Part shown: positions 11,370 through 23,127 of the stretch, in pieces
How positions within the stretch are numbered: the first letter of the stretch is position 1
How the letters are laid out: every line of letters starts with the position of its first letter
Assembly (NCBI RefSeq): GCF_026914185.1
Contig: NC_070568.1
Coordinates: 6,283,501-6,347,500 of the forward strand
Direction: 5' to 3'
Length of the DNA stretch: 64,000 nt
Origin: Puccinia triticina
Lineage: Eukaryota; Basidiomycota; Pucciniomycetes; Pucciniales; Pucciniaceae
Position numbers and translations under genes: made by a program
The notes under the pieces: model-generated
What the model was told of the DNA's origin: nothing
Seen by the model: only the letters and a program-made list of their open reading frames with translations
The model's database searches: none

Positions 11370-12141
11370 AGCATCTCCAACGGACTCGCTAAAGCGTGAC
11401 TCGCGACCCCAATTTAGCGAGTCGGGCGAGTTTTTGGGGTCCAACGGACTCGCTATACGACTCGCCAAATGCCTCCCGAGTCGCCTCAACTCGCCACAGC
11501 CCTCCACTTGTGGCGAGTCTGCACCAACCCGACACTCGGCCCTCTTGGGCCGCACCTCGCACCCCACGCATGCTACACCAAACGCTACATCACCTACCGG
11601 CCCATCCTCACATCAGGTCATTGGTAGGATGACCGGTCGTTGATACCCACATATGACTGGTCATCGATAAGATGACCGGTCATGGGTATCAATGACCGGT
11701 CATCCTATCGATGACCGGGCATCAATAGTCATTGATACCCATGACCGGTCATTGATACCCATGACTGGTCATCGATCCCATGACCGGTCATCGAGGCCGA
11801 TGGCCGGGCATCAACATAAATGAGCGGACATCAAGACCGATGACCGGCATCAATATAATGACCGGTCATCCTATCGATGACCGGGATCGATGCATGGCCG
11901 GTCATCGATAGGAGGACCGGGCGTTTGACTCCGAGGATCGAAAGGATGACCAGGAGCTGGTCATCTACTTGTGTGGCTTGACGGGCAAGGTGTGGTCTTG
12001 CCGACGACGAGTTGGTCCAGCCTCTTGTCGGGTCTCGATTTCTGGCGAGTCCGCTGTGGACCGAGCCTGGGATACCCCGTTACATGTGGTCCAGGGCCGT
12101 GACCCAGGGTCTGCGCGATCCAGGGACCGCTGGAGATGCTC
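11369..12141. mobile_element. 773-bp TTA-flanked MITE (PIF/Harbinger-like)
   Basis: The termini are GAGCATCTCCAACGG at 11369 and, inverted, GAGCATCTCCAGCGG ending at 12141 (one mismatch). Direct TTA lies on both sides (11366-11368 and 12142-12144), the duplication typical of PIF/Harbinger transposons and Tourist-like MITEs. The interior has no transposase. It consists of a 5' part with repeated ACTCGC words and a palindromic array (see 11620-11960). The superfamily assignment rests on the 3-bp duplication alone. Confidence 0.8.
11620..11960. repeat. Array of the palindrome ATGACCGGTCAT
   Basis: The self-complementary word TGACCGGTCA and its degenerate forms recur every 15-30 bp, joined by ATCGAT and TGATACCCATGACC linkers. 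It fills the centre of the 11369-12141 element, so it probably moves with it. Confidence 0.85.
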
Positions 12142-12372
12142 TTAGCCTCCCCCCTGACCCCACCTGGATCTCGCAACTCTAACCATCCGGACACGATGCT
12201 CCTCCAACTCTTCAACTCGTTCACCATCAACAGAACCCACCATCAAACTCTCGATCAGATGTTAAGCACCCCCTCCCGAACATCTCTGCATGCCAGATTC
12301 TGACTGCTGACCGACGTGCCACCCCTCAGTCCCAGTCGAGATTCCTGCCACTTCGAACATGACCCAACTAGC

Positions 12373-13879
12373 ATGTCCCTATCGATCGTCATCGTACTCG
12401 GAATACTCGTCTCCTATCTCCCTCAACACTACCGAATCATCTCATCCAAATCATCGGCCGGAATCAGCCCCTGGTTCTTACTCCTCGGCTCCACCAGCAA
12501 CACCGGCAGTCTCGTCAACGCCGTCACCCTTCAATGGGGCCTCGTACGCTGTTGTCAAGTCTTGGTCAGTCCATCCCACAATCCATTTTGATACATGCAC
12601 TGATATTCGCTTCAACTCAGAGCCCCGGTGAATGCGCCGAATCGTTACTCGGAATCATTCAAGTCTTCCTCCAATGGGCCTGTTTCAACGTCATGTAAGT
12701 CACTCTTCATTCAATTTACCTCCCTACGCTACACACAAAACTCATTTTTGCTGGCTGGCGGTCAATTCAGTTTGATTCTATCCTTGATCTATTTCCCGCC
12801 CGATCTCAAATACAGCCGAGTCGTCCCGGTCGAAGCCCGGGAAAGAGCAGTATCGCCACTGATGGACCGCGCAACGAACTATTCATCCCAATTCCTATCC
12901 CGCTTCTTCCTCAAACACAACCACCGATCCACACCCTCATCCTCTCATCAAAAACGAATCCCACCCAACTCAGACTTCGTCTCCTCACACTCTAGCCACG
13001 ATAGTCTCGCCAGCAGTCCCTCGACTACCTCAGAGCACAGCACCACCTTCCCCAGCGCGAGCTCCGACTCATCTGCCTTCGATCCCTCCAACGTCCTCCC
13101 TCCCTCAGCCACCCGGTTCACCCCACTGACCCTCTCCAAGGCATACACCATCTCGCTTGTCCTCGCCTTCGTCGTCTTCATCCACTTCCTCTTCTCCGCC
13201 CTTGTCACCCTCGGCCTGCTCCTCCTCCTACCCAAGGCCTCCCTTGGCGAACCTGTCCAGACACCCCCATCCCATTCCGCCGAACATCCCACCGTCAGAC
13301 TGCTCCGCATCTGGGCCTCCTCCTCCGGCATCCTCAGCCTCCTGCTCGCAGCCTGCCAATACCTCCCTCAGATCAAGGAAACCTTCCAGGCCAAACTCGT
13401 CAAGGCACTCTCCATCCCGATGATGCTCATCCAGACCCCGGGTAGCTTCCTATTCGTCTACTCCTTGGCCATTCGTCCTGGGCTCAACTGGACCACCTGG
13501 ATCGTCTACCTCGTCACTGTCCGTTACATTTTCCATCCTGACTGTACAGCGTAAAGCTCTCTTGCTGATCTCACTTTTTATTTATTTATTCTTGAAAACA
13601 TCACAGGGCATCTTACAAGGCATTCTGCTCGTCCTATGCGTGCTCTGGAAGATCAAACAACACGCCAACGGGGTGGACGACTGGGGCAAGCCGCTAGCCC
13701 GTTCGGCGGGAAGCGCCAAGCGCACCCGCGACGGCTTGCTGGGCTCAGAAGACTACGGCGAAGGACAGGAAGACGGCCCGGGACACTCGGAACGCAGCCC
13801 ACTCCTCTCCGCTCTCCGAACCCCGTCTACCTTCCTCTCCTCCTCCCCACAAAACAATCGGGGGACAGGATCAAACTAA
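12373..13879 (+). CDS. PQ-loop repeat membrane protein
   Basis: Four exons join in phase: 12373-12564, 12621-12694, 12771-13518 and 13607-13879 (TAA), giving 428 residues. The introns are GT...AG, 56-88 bp. Start ATG 12373 precedes a hydrophobic segment at once (MSLSIVIVLGILVSYLPQHY). Two PQ-loop motifs are visible, SYLPQHYRIISSKSSAGIS (P17-Q18) and YLPQIKETFQAK (about residues 288-289), each followed by a hydrophobic helix pair. A long Ser/Thr-rich, probably cytosolic, loop separates the two halves. PQ-loop (MtN3/cystinosin-type) proteins are multi-pass transporters or lipid-remodelling proteins of vacuole, lysosome or Golgi membranes. Substrate cannot be told from sequence. The tail is polar and ends about 20 residues after an LLSALRTPSTF stretch. 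The family call is firm; the subfamily is open. Confidence 0.9.
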
Positions 13880-14601
13880 ACGTGGTCCCTTCAGTCTTCA
13901 CCTGTCTTATTTCACTTGGTTCAACCCGGGAATCATGTACTTATTTTTGAAGTTTTTGGTTTGTTTTGTTTTGTTAGCTATGCTTATAGTAATGATAATC
14001 CCACCAGAAAATATACATACAATACCTCAACAGTATAAGAGATTATATTCACATACTGGTGCAGATGTTCTGTAGCAGTATGACACAGTTGAATTGAAAA
14101 GATTATGACTGAGTTAAAACACTAACATGGTGCGTGGAAGGATAAGCCATTGTATGAGTGGTGATGAAGAGATACACGTGATAGAAAGGAGAAATAAAAA
14201 CAAGGGAAGACTTGGCTAACAAAGCAGCCATCTTCAACATCACAAGAAGCATATCAGGAAAAAGTATGGTCTCAATCATCGGAAAGCCTTCCAAGATTGG
14301 AAATTTGGATCATCATTTCAAGTAGATATCTTAGGCGTGATTTGCTTTGTTAGTGGAAGCAGGAAAACCCCTCAGAATTTTAATAGCTGTAGTACTGCAT
14401 AGGGAGCAAACAATTGTAGGACTTTCAATTTTTTCATATATTGATTTAGAAGAAGATCAAGACCAGTTCCCATAGCTGTTCATCATACGCAAAGAACATA
14501 CGGTTTGAAAGTCAGATATCAAAACTGAGCACATGGAATAGATATTCCAAGAACTTAGACGCAGTACAGAGATAAAAAAAATAGGACATGAATTACAAAG
14601 A
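13880..14601. other. Convergent intergenic region
   Basis: It lies between the 3' ends of the PQ-loop gene (+) and the coiled-coil gene (-) and should hold both terminators and 3' UTRs. The T-rich tract just after 13950 is compatible with this. No further gene seen. Confidence 0.5.
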
Positions 14602-15813
14602 TTAAGAGGGTCGCAAGAGATCATTCGGGTTGGATTCCAATGCGCGCTTTTTTGCCTGAAGTTTTTCTATATGAGTTTCCAAGTCCAATTTGATCAAAGC
14701 ATGGATCACGTTTTCGTTCTGGAGCGCGTTGATGTCATCCTCTTGCTGGGCGATTCGGGCCGTAGCCTCGCGAATTTGAGCGGCCAAGTCGGTGTTCCCG
14801 GCGGCCTCCACTTGAGATTTGATATCTTGGAGCTCGGATTGAACGCGTTGATGGATCTCGGCTATCTTGCGGTCTTTGTTCTTCTGTCGCCTTTTCAGTT
14901 TGCGCAAGGCGATCGACTTCTGGCACGATTTTTTCTTCAACTTTTCGATTTTGTCCTCCCAGCGACTGATCTCCTTTTGGGCCTGGCGGGTATACTCCTT
15001 CCGATGATCCTCCAAGGCTGCGTAGCGGAGACTCAACGCATGATAGGAAAGCGGTTCCGCGGGCCCCTTACCCTTGCCGGCTGGCTTGGGCAACTGAGCC
15101 TGCAAGGTCGATGAGATCTGAGAATCCGAGTTTGAAGATTCGTCGCTGCTTTCCGAGGACTCTTTGTCGCTGGTTTCAGAGGACCCGGTGAGTGATTCTT
15201 CCTCCTCGTCATCCCAGTTCGCGTCTTCCGGATCAGATTCCACCTCGATCACAGCTGACCAGTTGGTTTGACTTCGCGAAGGGTTTGTACTCCGTCTCGG
15301 CTTCGTGTCACTCTCTTCAGATGGACTTTTGCCCCTTCGAGGCGCAGTACCTATTAACGGACCAGCCTCAACTGCAACGTCAGCAGGCCTGGAATATCGT
15401 CCGGGTGGGGAACGAGAATTTGTATCAGTTAACGTACCGGACGTAACCGGATCAGCATCCATCGGCGTGCCATCAGCTCGCGTGGAATTTTTGACCGGGC
15501 TAGCACCCGCTGGAGCCGGAATGTCAGCCACATTAGCAACCGGCACTCCATCAGTCTGATCACTATCGCGGGAGTCGGACGGAGGGAAATGTGAACCGGT
15601 GTTCCTAGGTTGGCCGTCGAGTTCTTCTAAGGGCGGCGTCGTCGACTCTAGATCCAAGAAATCCAAGAAATCCGTGCTCGGATCCACCTTCTCACCGCCA
15701 TGAACGCTGTCGTCGTGGCTGTCGTCGGAGCCCGCGATGCCACTCAATCTCTTGGGTTCGGTGGTAGGATCAGGATGCTCGCGGGGTGTGGTTGATTCGT
15801 CGACTGAACTCAT
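14602..15813 (-). CDS. Acidic Ser-rich coiled-coil protein, unknown function
   Basis: A single uninterrupted frame of 403 codons (ATG 15813, TAA 14602-14604). Residues 1-180 are low-complexity and rich in Ser, Pro and Asp. Residues about 190-240 form a strongly acidic Ser/Glu block (DWDDEEEESLTGSSETSD-like). The last about 150 residues are a predicted coiled coil with basic KKKSCQKSIALRKLKRRQKN and heptad spacing to the end (DINALQNENVIHALIKLDLE). This architecture is common in nuclear or chromatin-associated proteins, but I recognise no family. Its codon usage is GC-richer than its surroundings, in line with an expressed gene. Confidence 0.7.
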   Translation of the reverse strand: MSSVDESTTPREHPDPTTEPKRLSGIAGSDDSHDDSVHGGEKVDPSTDFLDFLDLESTTPPLEELDGQPRNTGSHFPPSDSRDSDQTDGVPVANVADIPAPAGASPVKNSTRADGTPMDADPVTSGTLTDTNSRSPPGRYSRPADVAVEAGPLIGTAPRRGKSPSEESDTKPRRSTNPSRSQTNWSAVIEVESDPEDANWDDEEEESLTGSSETSDKESSESSDESSNSDSQISSTLQAQLPKPAGKGKGPAEPLSYHALSLRYAALEDHRKEYTRQAQKEISRWEDKIEKLKKKSCQKSIALRKLKRRQKNKDRKIAEIHQRVQSELQDIKSQVEAAGNTDLAAQIREATARIAQQEDDINALQNENVIHALIKLDLETHIEKLQAKKRALESNPNDLLRPS

Positions 15814-17101
15814 GGCGAAGGATGTGGCCGGGTGTGGTCTCCTTGAAAAAGGACTACGATGTGGTTTATATATTGATGCCCACAGCCATCGGCTCTACAT
15901 GAATAAGTATACCCATCTTCTATGAGGTCAGACGAACACAAAGGATACAAAGTTTGGTGGTGTGTCAGCAAACAAACCAAACACGACCAGGCACTTGGGC
16001 TCCATATGATGGATCTTTACCTAAATATCTTTACCGAGTCTACTTCTACATTTAACTTTAATAAATACATATTTATGTATCCTACCCCGAACTCGGCGGG
16101 CTACACAGTGCCTACAGAGCATCAAGGTGGTAGGTGGTCGACAGGGTGTACTTAGCTCCGATGCCTCCGGTCCATGATTGCCGCGGAGGTTAGCGAGCCT
16201 CTCGCGGTGCAGTAAGAGATAGGGGTACATATGTACTTGCCAAGCGCGCCATGAAGGTGAGGATTAGGGAGAGGGGAAGTTATTTGAATGTGGCGAGTCC
16301 ATTCCGTCCGTGACAGAAAGACAATATGGCCTATATTGCGACTCGGACTCCCTTTCGAAAAAGGACGTTGTAAGCAGATCGAGTAGGCAAGTAAGCAGGC
16401 GGACCCACTCGCCTACCACAAGCAATGAATCGAGGAAGACATTGGATCCATGAACCCGACGCGTCTCCTGCTCAATGTGGTTAGTCTTGAGCTGACGGCC
16501 GGCAGCACTGAAACTCTTTCTGCCTTCTAGTGTTACAAGCAGCTTTATTGCTGGAAAATCCATCAGAACTTTGTTCTTGCTATCTGGCTCTGGACTCTTA
16601 CCATATGCACTCAACTCAGGTATTTATGCACTCTACTCAGGACAAGATCTGCGATTCGGAGGGCCTGTGACTGGCACAATTATGTATGAGGGGATGGTGT
16701 CATGTCATGTGACTTAAGTTATTCCAAGCGAAAACTCTCCATTTCTGGCTTCTTCGCTTACTTTCGACGTCTTCGACACGTTATATAGCTAATCTTGTTG
16801 TGGTTTTCTGTCAGTTCTTTTGGTTATTCGTAGGTTATACCGTTATCGTGATCTTTTTTTATTTCATTGGGTTAGAAGAATACATAAACCCCGGGGCCAA
16901 ACTTGATTCTTGCAAAGCCACAAAAGATGACGATTCTATCATGAAATGCCACAAGCCATGACTATTTTGCTGGAAAGTTGACAAATAGTGGTTGTTTTGT
17001 AATTGACTGTCTGTCTAGACTTCAGGGAGGTTAGATTGCTATGTGCTACAAAAACGCTGGTAATTGTTGAAGTGGAAAAGAAAGAAACGAGGTTGAAAGA
17101 T
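15814..17101. other. Intergenic; weak 116-codon frame
   Basis: A minus-strand frame at 16614-16264 (begins MSAYGKSPEPDSKNK) has no recognised domain. The rest is AT-rich and probably holds the promoter of the 15813 gene and the 3' region of MER3. Confidence 0.4.
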
Positions 17102-20100
17102 TCACTCTCCCATCACATGGGACTCGGCCCAAGCCAAAACTTCATCAAGCGTAGCCATCATGGAGTCTTCACCATCAAACTCATCATATTCGTCGTGATC
17201 GGTTCCGCTTTCTGGATCGGCTAGGTTTTCTCTCATATCAGTAGATGTGCCTTTTCGAGGTGGCGGAAAATTTGCATCGTCTCGTCGATCCTCGCCATCC
17301 ATTTCGCACTTCAAACTGGCTCTCGATTCCAATCGAGGGCCGATTTCTTCCTCTGATCCGTTTTCCGTGTCTTCCGTCGCACCCATCTTGCGTTTTTTGG
17401 GGGTTGGGCCTGATTGGCTTCCATCGGGTTGATCGACGTGCCGCTTAATGGACTCCTCGCTCTCCTGTGACCCTTGCGGAGCCAGATAACCTTCAAATAT
17501 TTTGATATCCCAATCCTCGTCAAGCTCATCGATCTCCTCTTCTTCTGGCGAAGCCTGAGGTATCTCTTGGTTATTATGGCTACTATTGGGAGGTTGGATG
17601 TTAAAGTCGGAAGATTGGGAGAGAACTTGAGAATATCTGGGCTCCGCATCATCGAGCTGTAGTGGGACCTCGGGAAATCCGACGGGACCGGTCTTCGTTG
17701 GTGGAGGAGTGGGGTGCTGTTTTTGCTGACGGAATATTCCGCGTTCGTCAAAATCTTCGACGATTTTTTTCATGTTTCGGAACTTTTCTATGCCGACGGC
17801 CTCCTTCGTTCCCTTCGCGGCTTTCTGAACTGGAGCCACTTCTTCCTCCTTGTCATCTCGCGACCGGAAATCAAACTTGCGTCTATCCGCTTCCGGAGAT
17901 CTGAAGTCCGACATCCCTTTCGAACTATTCACGTTCTGGTGGTGCGTTGCCTCTGTCTCCTCATTTGACATCTCGTGCAGCTCCTCTAAAGACGGTAAAT
18001 CATTATGTTGATCGAATCGTTTGGCTTCGGGGACCTTTTTGATAGGTTTGATTCTTCCGCTGAGCTTCGGCTGATTCGCTTGCAAGGAGCTCCCTGCACC
18101 TGTTTGGCAGATATTGCGCCAATCCTCAGGTGTTCGAGTGATATTTGTAGTCCTGATCGGATTCAAAGGCAAGGAAATTTGACTTCCCGAGTGTTGAGAA
18201 TTAGTCAAATTCGCCGAAGATGTCTTGTTGACTTCACGGATCTTTGGCGGCTTGGAAACCCCGTCTCTGCAACTAAAGTAGTGAAGAATTATTTTCCTGG
18301 CATGAGCGTTCTGAAAATAATGTACTGGCCGGAGACTTCCAACATACCAAACATGATGACATGCTCCTTTGCACCTGTGAGCACACTTGTACCGTCCATT
18401 TTCTATCAAACAGCTGATTAATGTGAAAGCTTTGACAAGGTCTGCACGCGGAAGTGCTTACTTAATCTCTCTCTGGCTTCGATTGCGGTTTTCTTGCCCT
18501 CAGTCGCGCTGGCAGGGGCTTCTGACTTGTGGAAAGCTTTCTCTGTTTTTCGCTGTGGATACGGGATTTGAGTCGAGGATTTGATCACGGACTTCGGATG
18601 TTTGTCTAGAAACTCGCATTCGGACTCGTTACTCGATGCCGCTAAGTCTTTCGGGTTTAATCCTTCCAACACTTCCAGTGAGGCGGCTTCGTCATCGGTG
18701 ATTGTTTTGGGTTTGGGATAATGCTCTCTCGAAGTCCGGGGCTTCCAGCGAGTGCTTACGCCGATTCCAGCCAGCTGGGTACATGCAACCTGCGCGACAA
18801 TCGTTTGGGATGGCTTCACCAGGATATATTCCACATTGAATTGCTTGGTTTCGCGGAGTAAATTCACCCTGCAATCATCAAATGTGGTTCTAACCTCAGA
18901 CGCTGAAACTTGGAAAGATGGATAATTGATACATACTGGATCGTTCTAAACTCGATCCATTCCTGATCATTCGTCATAACCAGCACTGTGGCCATTAATG
19001 TGTAGTTTTTCCACTTCCCAACAGGGGCTTCGCCGGTGTCTGATAATCCTACATTGATCTCAACACAGACATGTATGCCTTCTGGGACAACACTCTCCGA
19101 TACCGTTGCCATCGTGCAAAAGAATTTGGGCAAAGAGCGCGCTTGGCGAACAATCCTGGTACCAAAAGGAGGATTCCGGTCAAGTATCTACGAGAAAATC
19201 AGATGAATTTAGCAACTTTCATTGCGCAATGAAAAGATAAGTGATTCACCATTTCGATCCGGTGATTGGATGTTTTTTGTAACTGATCAATTGTCGCAAT
19301 TCCTGCATCCACAAAGCGCTTGACGGACTTCTCCCCGATAGAATCAAGCTGGCGCAGCACCCACGGAGAATCATCCCAAGCTTTGGCTGTCACTGATCGC
19401 AAACTTAATGCAAAAATTGAAAGTCAGCAAAATTATAGGAGATAGAGGTATGCGCATGAGGTGATTCACAATTCTAAACAATTCTTAACTGCAGCGTCGT
19501 GTCGGGAAATCGCCAGCGCTACAATACCTGGTGTTGATGAATGAGCTACCAGATTGAACAACTGTATGGACGCGAAACGCGCAGGGTGTGCTCCTCACAT
19601 TTGGAAATCCGGGGGAGATGTTGCCAAATTATGTTCACTTCCATAACTGGATTGGTGTTTTCGACCTTGACCTCAGCTAAGGGGATACCGCCAAGGACCG
19701 CCTGTTTCGACATCAAACTGGTGAGTGATTATCTCAAAGCTATTCCACAACTTTTGGTTCTGTCTAACCTGAATTAATAGCATTACCTTCAAATTTGCAA
19801 ACAGTGAGTCATCCCTTCAAACAGAAAACTAAATTCAGCTGAAATTTGTAGCCTACTTTCTGCGAGGTTTGCGTAACTTTCCCGGTGATGGGGCACTTGA
19901 GTTCCGGGTGTGAATTGAGGGTCTTATACGCCATCCCTTCACCTGTTTCCAGTGCAAAAAGATTAACCTTTCATTGATTCATACAAGGTTAATATGCAAT
20001 TTGCTGACCAGCCCTCAGTCTCAAAGTAGAATATTCATCAGCGTCAGACACAACCTCTAAAATGTTCCTCATGTTGGCACTCGGCTTCATCCGGGCGAGA

Positions 20101-22692
20101 CTTAGAAATGTTTTGTGCCGGAGACAAAACTTGGACATGATTTCACCGAGTTCTGTTGGCCGAATCACACCATCTTCATTCTCCTCGATTAAGCCATCCA
20201 GTACTAGAAGATCCAACGCAGCTCCTGCGAGATTCTCTAACTGCTTATCAGGCGCAATTTGATCGTCACTGATTGAGTAATGCTTGGGGTTTTCTAGAAA
20301 AATCAACGAGTTAGCCAATCATTCAAAATCATTAGTCAGTACGAGTGAAATCAGCAGGAGAGCATACTTTTTATCCGAACAGACAGAAATGAATTTTCAA
20401 GCCAGTCAATTGCTGAGCCGCGACTGGTGATGGTCCCCATATAAATCTCGGAATTGATGTGCTCGGTGAGATTCTTTATATACTTGGAAATTCAGTACCA
20501 TGCAAGAATCACGAATTTTCTGAGGGCCAAGAAGAACAGAAGTAAACTGACCAAGTGAAGGCTTGAAATTGCCGAAGATACGGGTTAGTGATCAGAAATT
20601 TAATTGGAAAATAAGCTAAACAAAGACTAACCAAGACTCTAACATGGTCTCGGACTTGACCAGTTTTTCAATCCGCATCTTATCATTTTGGGAAGTCATC
20701 ACCACCGCCACACCCTCGTCGTCGAACTGTGGCCTTCCTGCTCTTCCCATCATTTGGATCAAATCCAATTCACTGTAATCTTCGAATCCATCTCTGCTAC
20801 TCGTCCCACCTCGGTAAGTTTTGGTTCCGCGAATAATGACACACCGCGCGGGAAGATTGACACCGACCGAAAGCGTTGAAGTGGTGCCTAAAAATTAAAA
20901 TGAGCAAGGTTGATATTAGTTTTCATTTAAATCTCCGATTGAAGAATACACTCACACAAGACGGAAATTTTGTTTGATGTAAAAAGCGTTTCAATCTGTC
21001 TGCGGTCAGATTGGTCCAGACCAGCGTGATGGATTCCAATCCCCTGGGCGCCAAGTTCGCTCAACTTCTTGTCACAAAATGTTCCTACGCTGAAAGAGCC
21101 AAGAAATGAGACGTTTGAACTCTAGATTTTTAAGCGTTTTCAATACCTTTTTGGGGCTTCCCATGGAAGTTTCTCCCCCCGACTTGACATCTTTTGATAA
21201 GCCTTCGAAAGGGTTTCGGCTGCTTGCAGTGAGCTTTTGCGGGTGCCGCAGAATATCAAAGTCCTGATTTATTACGGGAAGTGCACTTAAGATCCAGTCA
21301 AACAGGAATCTAATCAGACCAAAAAGAATGACGTACGGTCTTCCAGACGAGTGAGTCGAAATATGATCGATTAGCCTGGATTTCAGGTTATAGTTAGTTG
21401 TTGGTACATGTCGGCAAGAAACCTATCAAGGAGGATGTAAAGACTGCTCACTTGAAATTTAATAAACTCATGAATTGATATTCGGTATGCTCCGGTCGAC
21501 GAGTATAGCCGTACACGAATTTGGACAATTTGACTGGTCTGTGTTCTTCGCCAAAGCTGAGAGAAGTAAAGCGATGAGCAAATCAGTAAAGGCTGCCAAT
21601 TGACTGGTCCAAGTGCCAGACATACATGAAAGTTTTCGCTGGTGCTTGGCCGGTCAACGCCTTTTCATTTTGGTCGGCGACCCCACCGTCACCCATCCAC
21701 TCGGCAACATCACATATGTTTGGCACTGTCGCGCTGAGTGCGATCAGTCTAATATCTAGTATAGCATATGTCACAAAGGCATAGCTCAGTAATCCACTCC
21801 GGACTGCGAAAGAATTTCAGAATCTGACGAACTAGTCCCAAGAGTTTTCATGCGTGCCACAATTACTTCGAGAACGCTGCCACGTTCTTCGTTTAGCATA
21901 TGAACTTCATCAATGCACACTAATCTGATTTTGTCCAAGAGCTTGGTGAATTCAAACCTATTTTATAATACATCCACGTTAGATGCGGGTAGAATCAACT
22001 CGTCATATCAACGCGGTAAATGTCACCCTACCATCTCCGAGTCATACTGTCCCACTTTTCAGGTGTGGTGATAATAATATTCGCAAGCTTAGCATCAGCT
22101 AAGCCAGCATGTTCGCTATCGCCCGTTAACTCTACACAGTTGACTCCGAGCGATCCAAATCGTGCGCTCCAATCTCGAAACCTCTCCGCGCATAATGACT
22201 TGGTAGGAGCCATGTAGACACTCTTCGACATTTGGTTGTACTCCAACATTCTTAAGATCGCTAGTTCGAAGATGACCGTTTTTCCGCTTCCTGTTGGAGC
22301 GTTGGTTAAAACATTGTGATTGGTGTTATACACCTATGAAATCCCATAAAGCATCAGTCCAATGTGGATACGTGGCTTCTGAAGAATTAATGCTCACAGT
22401 GGGAAAACATTCGCTTTGTACACTGTTGAAATGATTGAAAGCAAAGAAGTCGCTATAAGGTTCAGCTGATAAGACGATAACCAGCAAGCAAGTTGCAAAG
22501 GGGATTCAACACAATCAGATATCCGCATGTCGTGACTCGTCAACCCGATTGCTACGTACGCAATGCGGTCACAGGGATTAATTGTGGTGAGGGGTGATTC
22601 GAGACATCACGAGCACGACAATCGGCTGGGTGGTAAGAACCCTCCTGGTGGATTGAATCGTCCATGATGGTCTTTGGTTTGGTTTGCTTCAT
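17102..22692 (-). CDS. MER3: Meiotic DNA helicase MER3/HFM1
   Basis: ATP-dependent 3'-5' DNA helicase of the Ski2-like family. In other fungi MER3 stabilises strand-invasion intermediates for interference-dependent (ZMM) crossovers. Start ATG 22692. Exon 1 runs to 22560, exon 2 is 22465-22398 and exon 3 is 22333-22032; about 15-17 exons in total, stop TGA 17102-17104. The helicase motifs are in order: Q-like region; motif I APTGSGKT; motif Ia [19 protein letters not shown]; motif II DEVH; motif [13 protein letters not shown]; motif [13 protein letters not shown]; motif [13 protein letters not shown]; motif [14 protein letters not shown]. Winged-helix ([19 protein letters not shown]) and Sec63/HhH ([18 protein letters not shown]) regions follow. 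The C-terminal exon starts after [22 protein letters not shown], a Cys/His cluster conserved in fungal MER3. A long acidic, disordered tail ends it. Junctions near 21800-21757 and 19870-19740 are not resolved. Confidence 0.92.
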
Positions 22693-23127
22693 GGTCAACA
22701 GACAAGCACACCCAGAGAATCGGTGGTCAAGAGATCTTAAAGGCAAGAGCTGAGCACGTCATCGGTAAGCCAGCTATGTATGTATGCGCCCAAAAAACAG
22801 CGCTCCACCAAAAATGAATGACATCCCACTTGCCGGCCGTCATGCCTTAAGACCCTCTGGCTGATCAAACCCCTACCCTAGGTCATAGCAGGCAAGCCTT
22901 GCCGGCGAGCATGTGCATTGTCCGCCTGCGAGCGAAGCTCGTCCAGAGGGGACCGGACTCCAGTCCTCGTCTGGGCTGCAACGGCCCAACGGGAGCGGGG
23001 AAAAAATATTGGCCGACGGCGGAGCCACCCTCCCGCATTCGGAGAGCGCTCCGCCCGCGCGGGGCCACCCTTTGCAGCTTGGCCTGTTTCCGGGTCTTCG
23101 GCTGCGACGAGCCAACAGCAAAGTAAG
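22693..23127. promoter_or_regulatory. Divergent MER3/RRP40 promoter with GC-rich island
   Basis: The only sequence between two head-to-head genes (435 bp). 22880-23110 is strikingly GC-rich against its surroundings (GCCTTGCCGGCGAGC, CCGCCCGCGCGGGGCC), and no intact frame with known domains lies in it. It may be an inserted repeat, or a CpG-like promoter segment. Confidence 0.45.

Noticed and set aside
12948..13331. 127-codon minus frame
   Set aside because: Shadow of PQ-loop exon 3, whose frame has the conserved motifs.
16264..16614. 116-codon minus frame as a gene
   Set aside because: No recognisable domain, weak composition and no splice or promoter support; kept only as a note.
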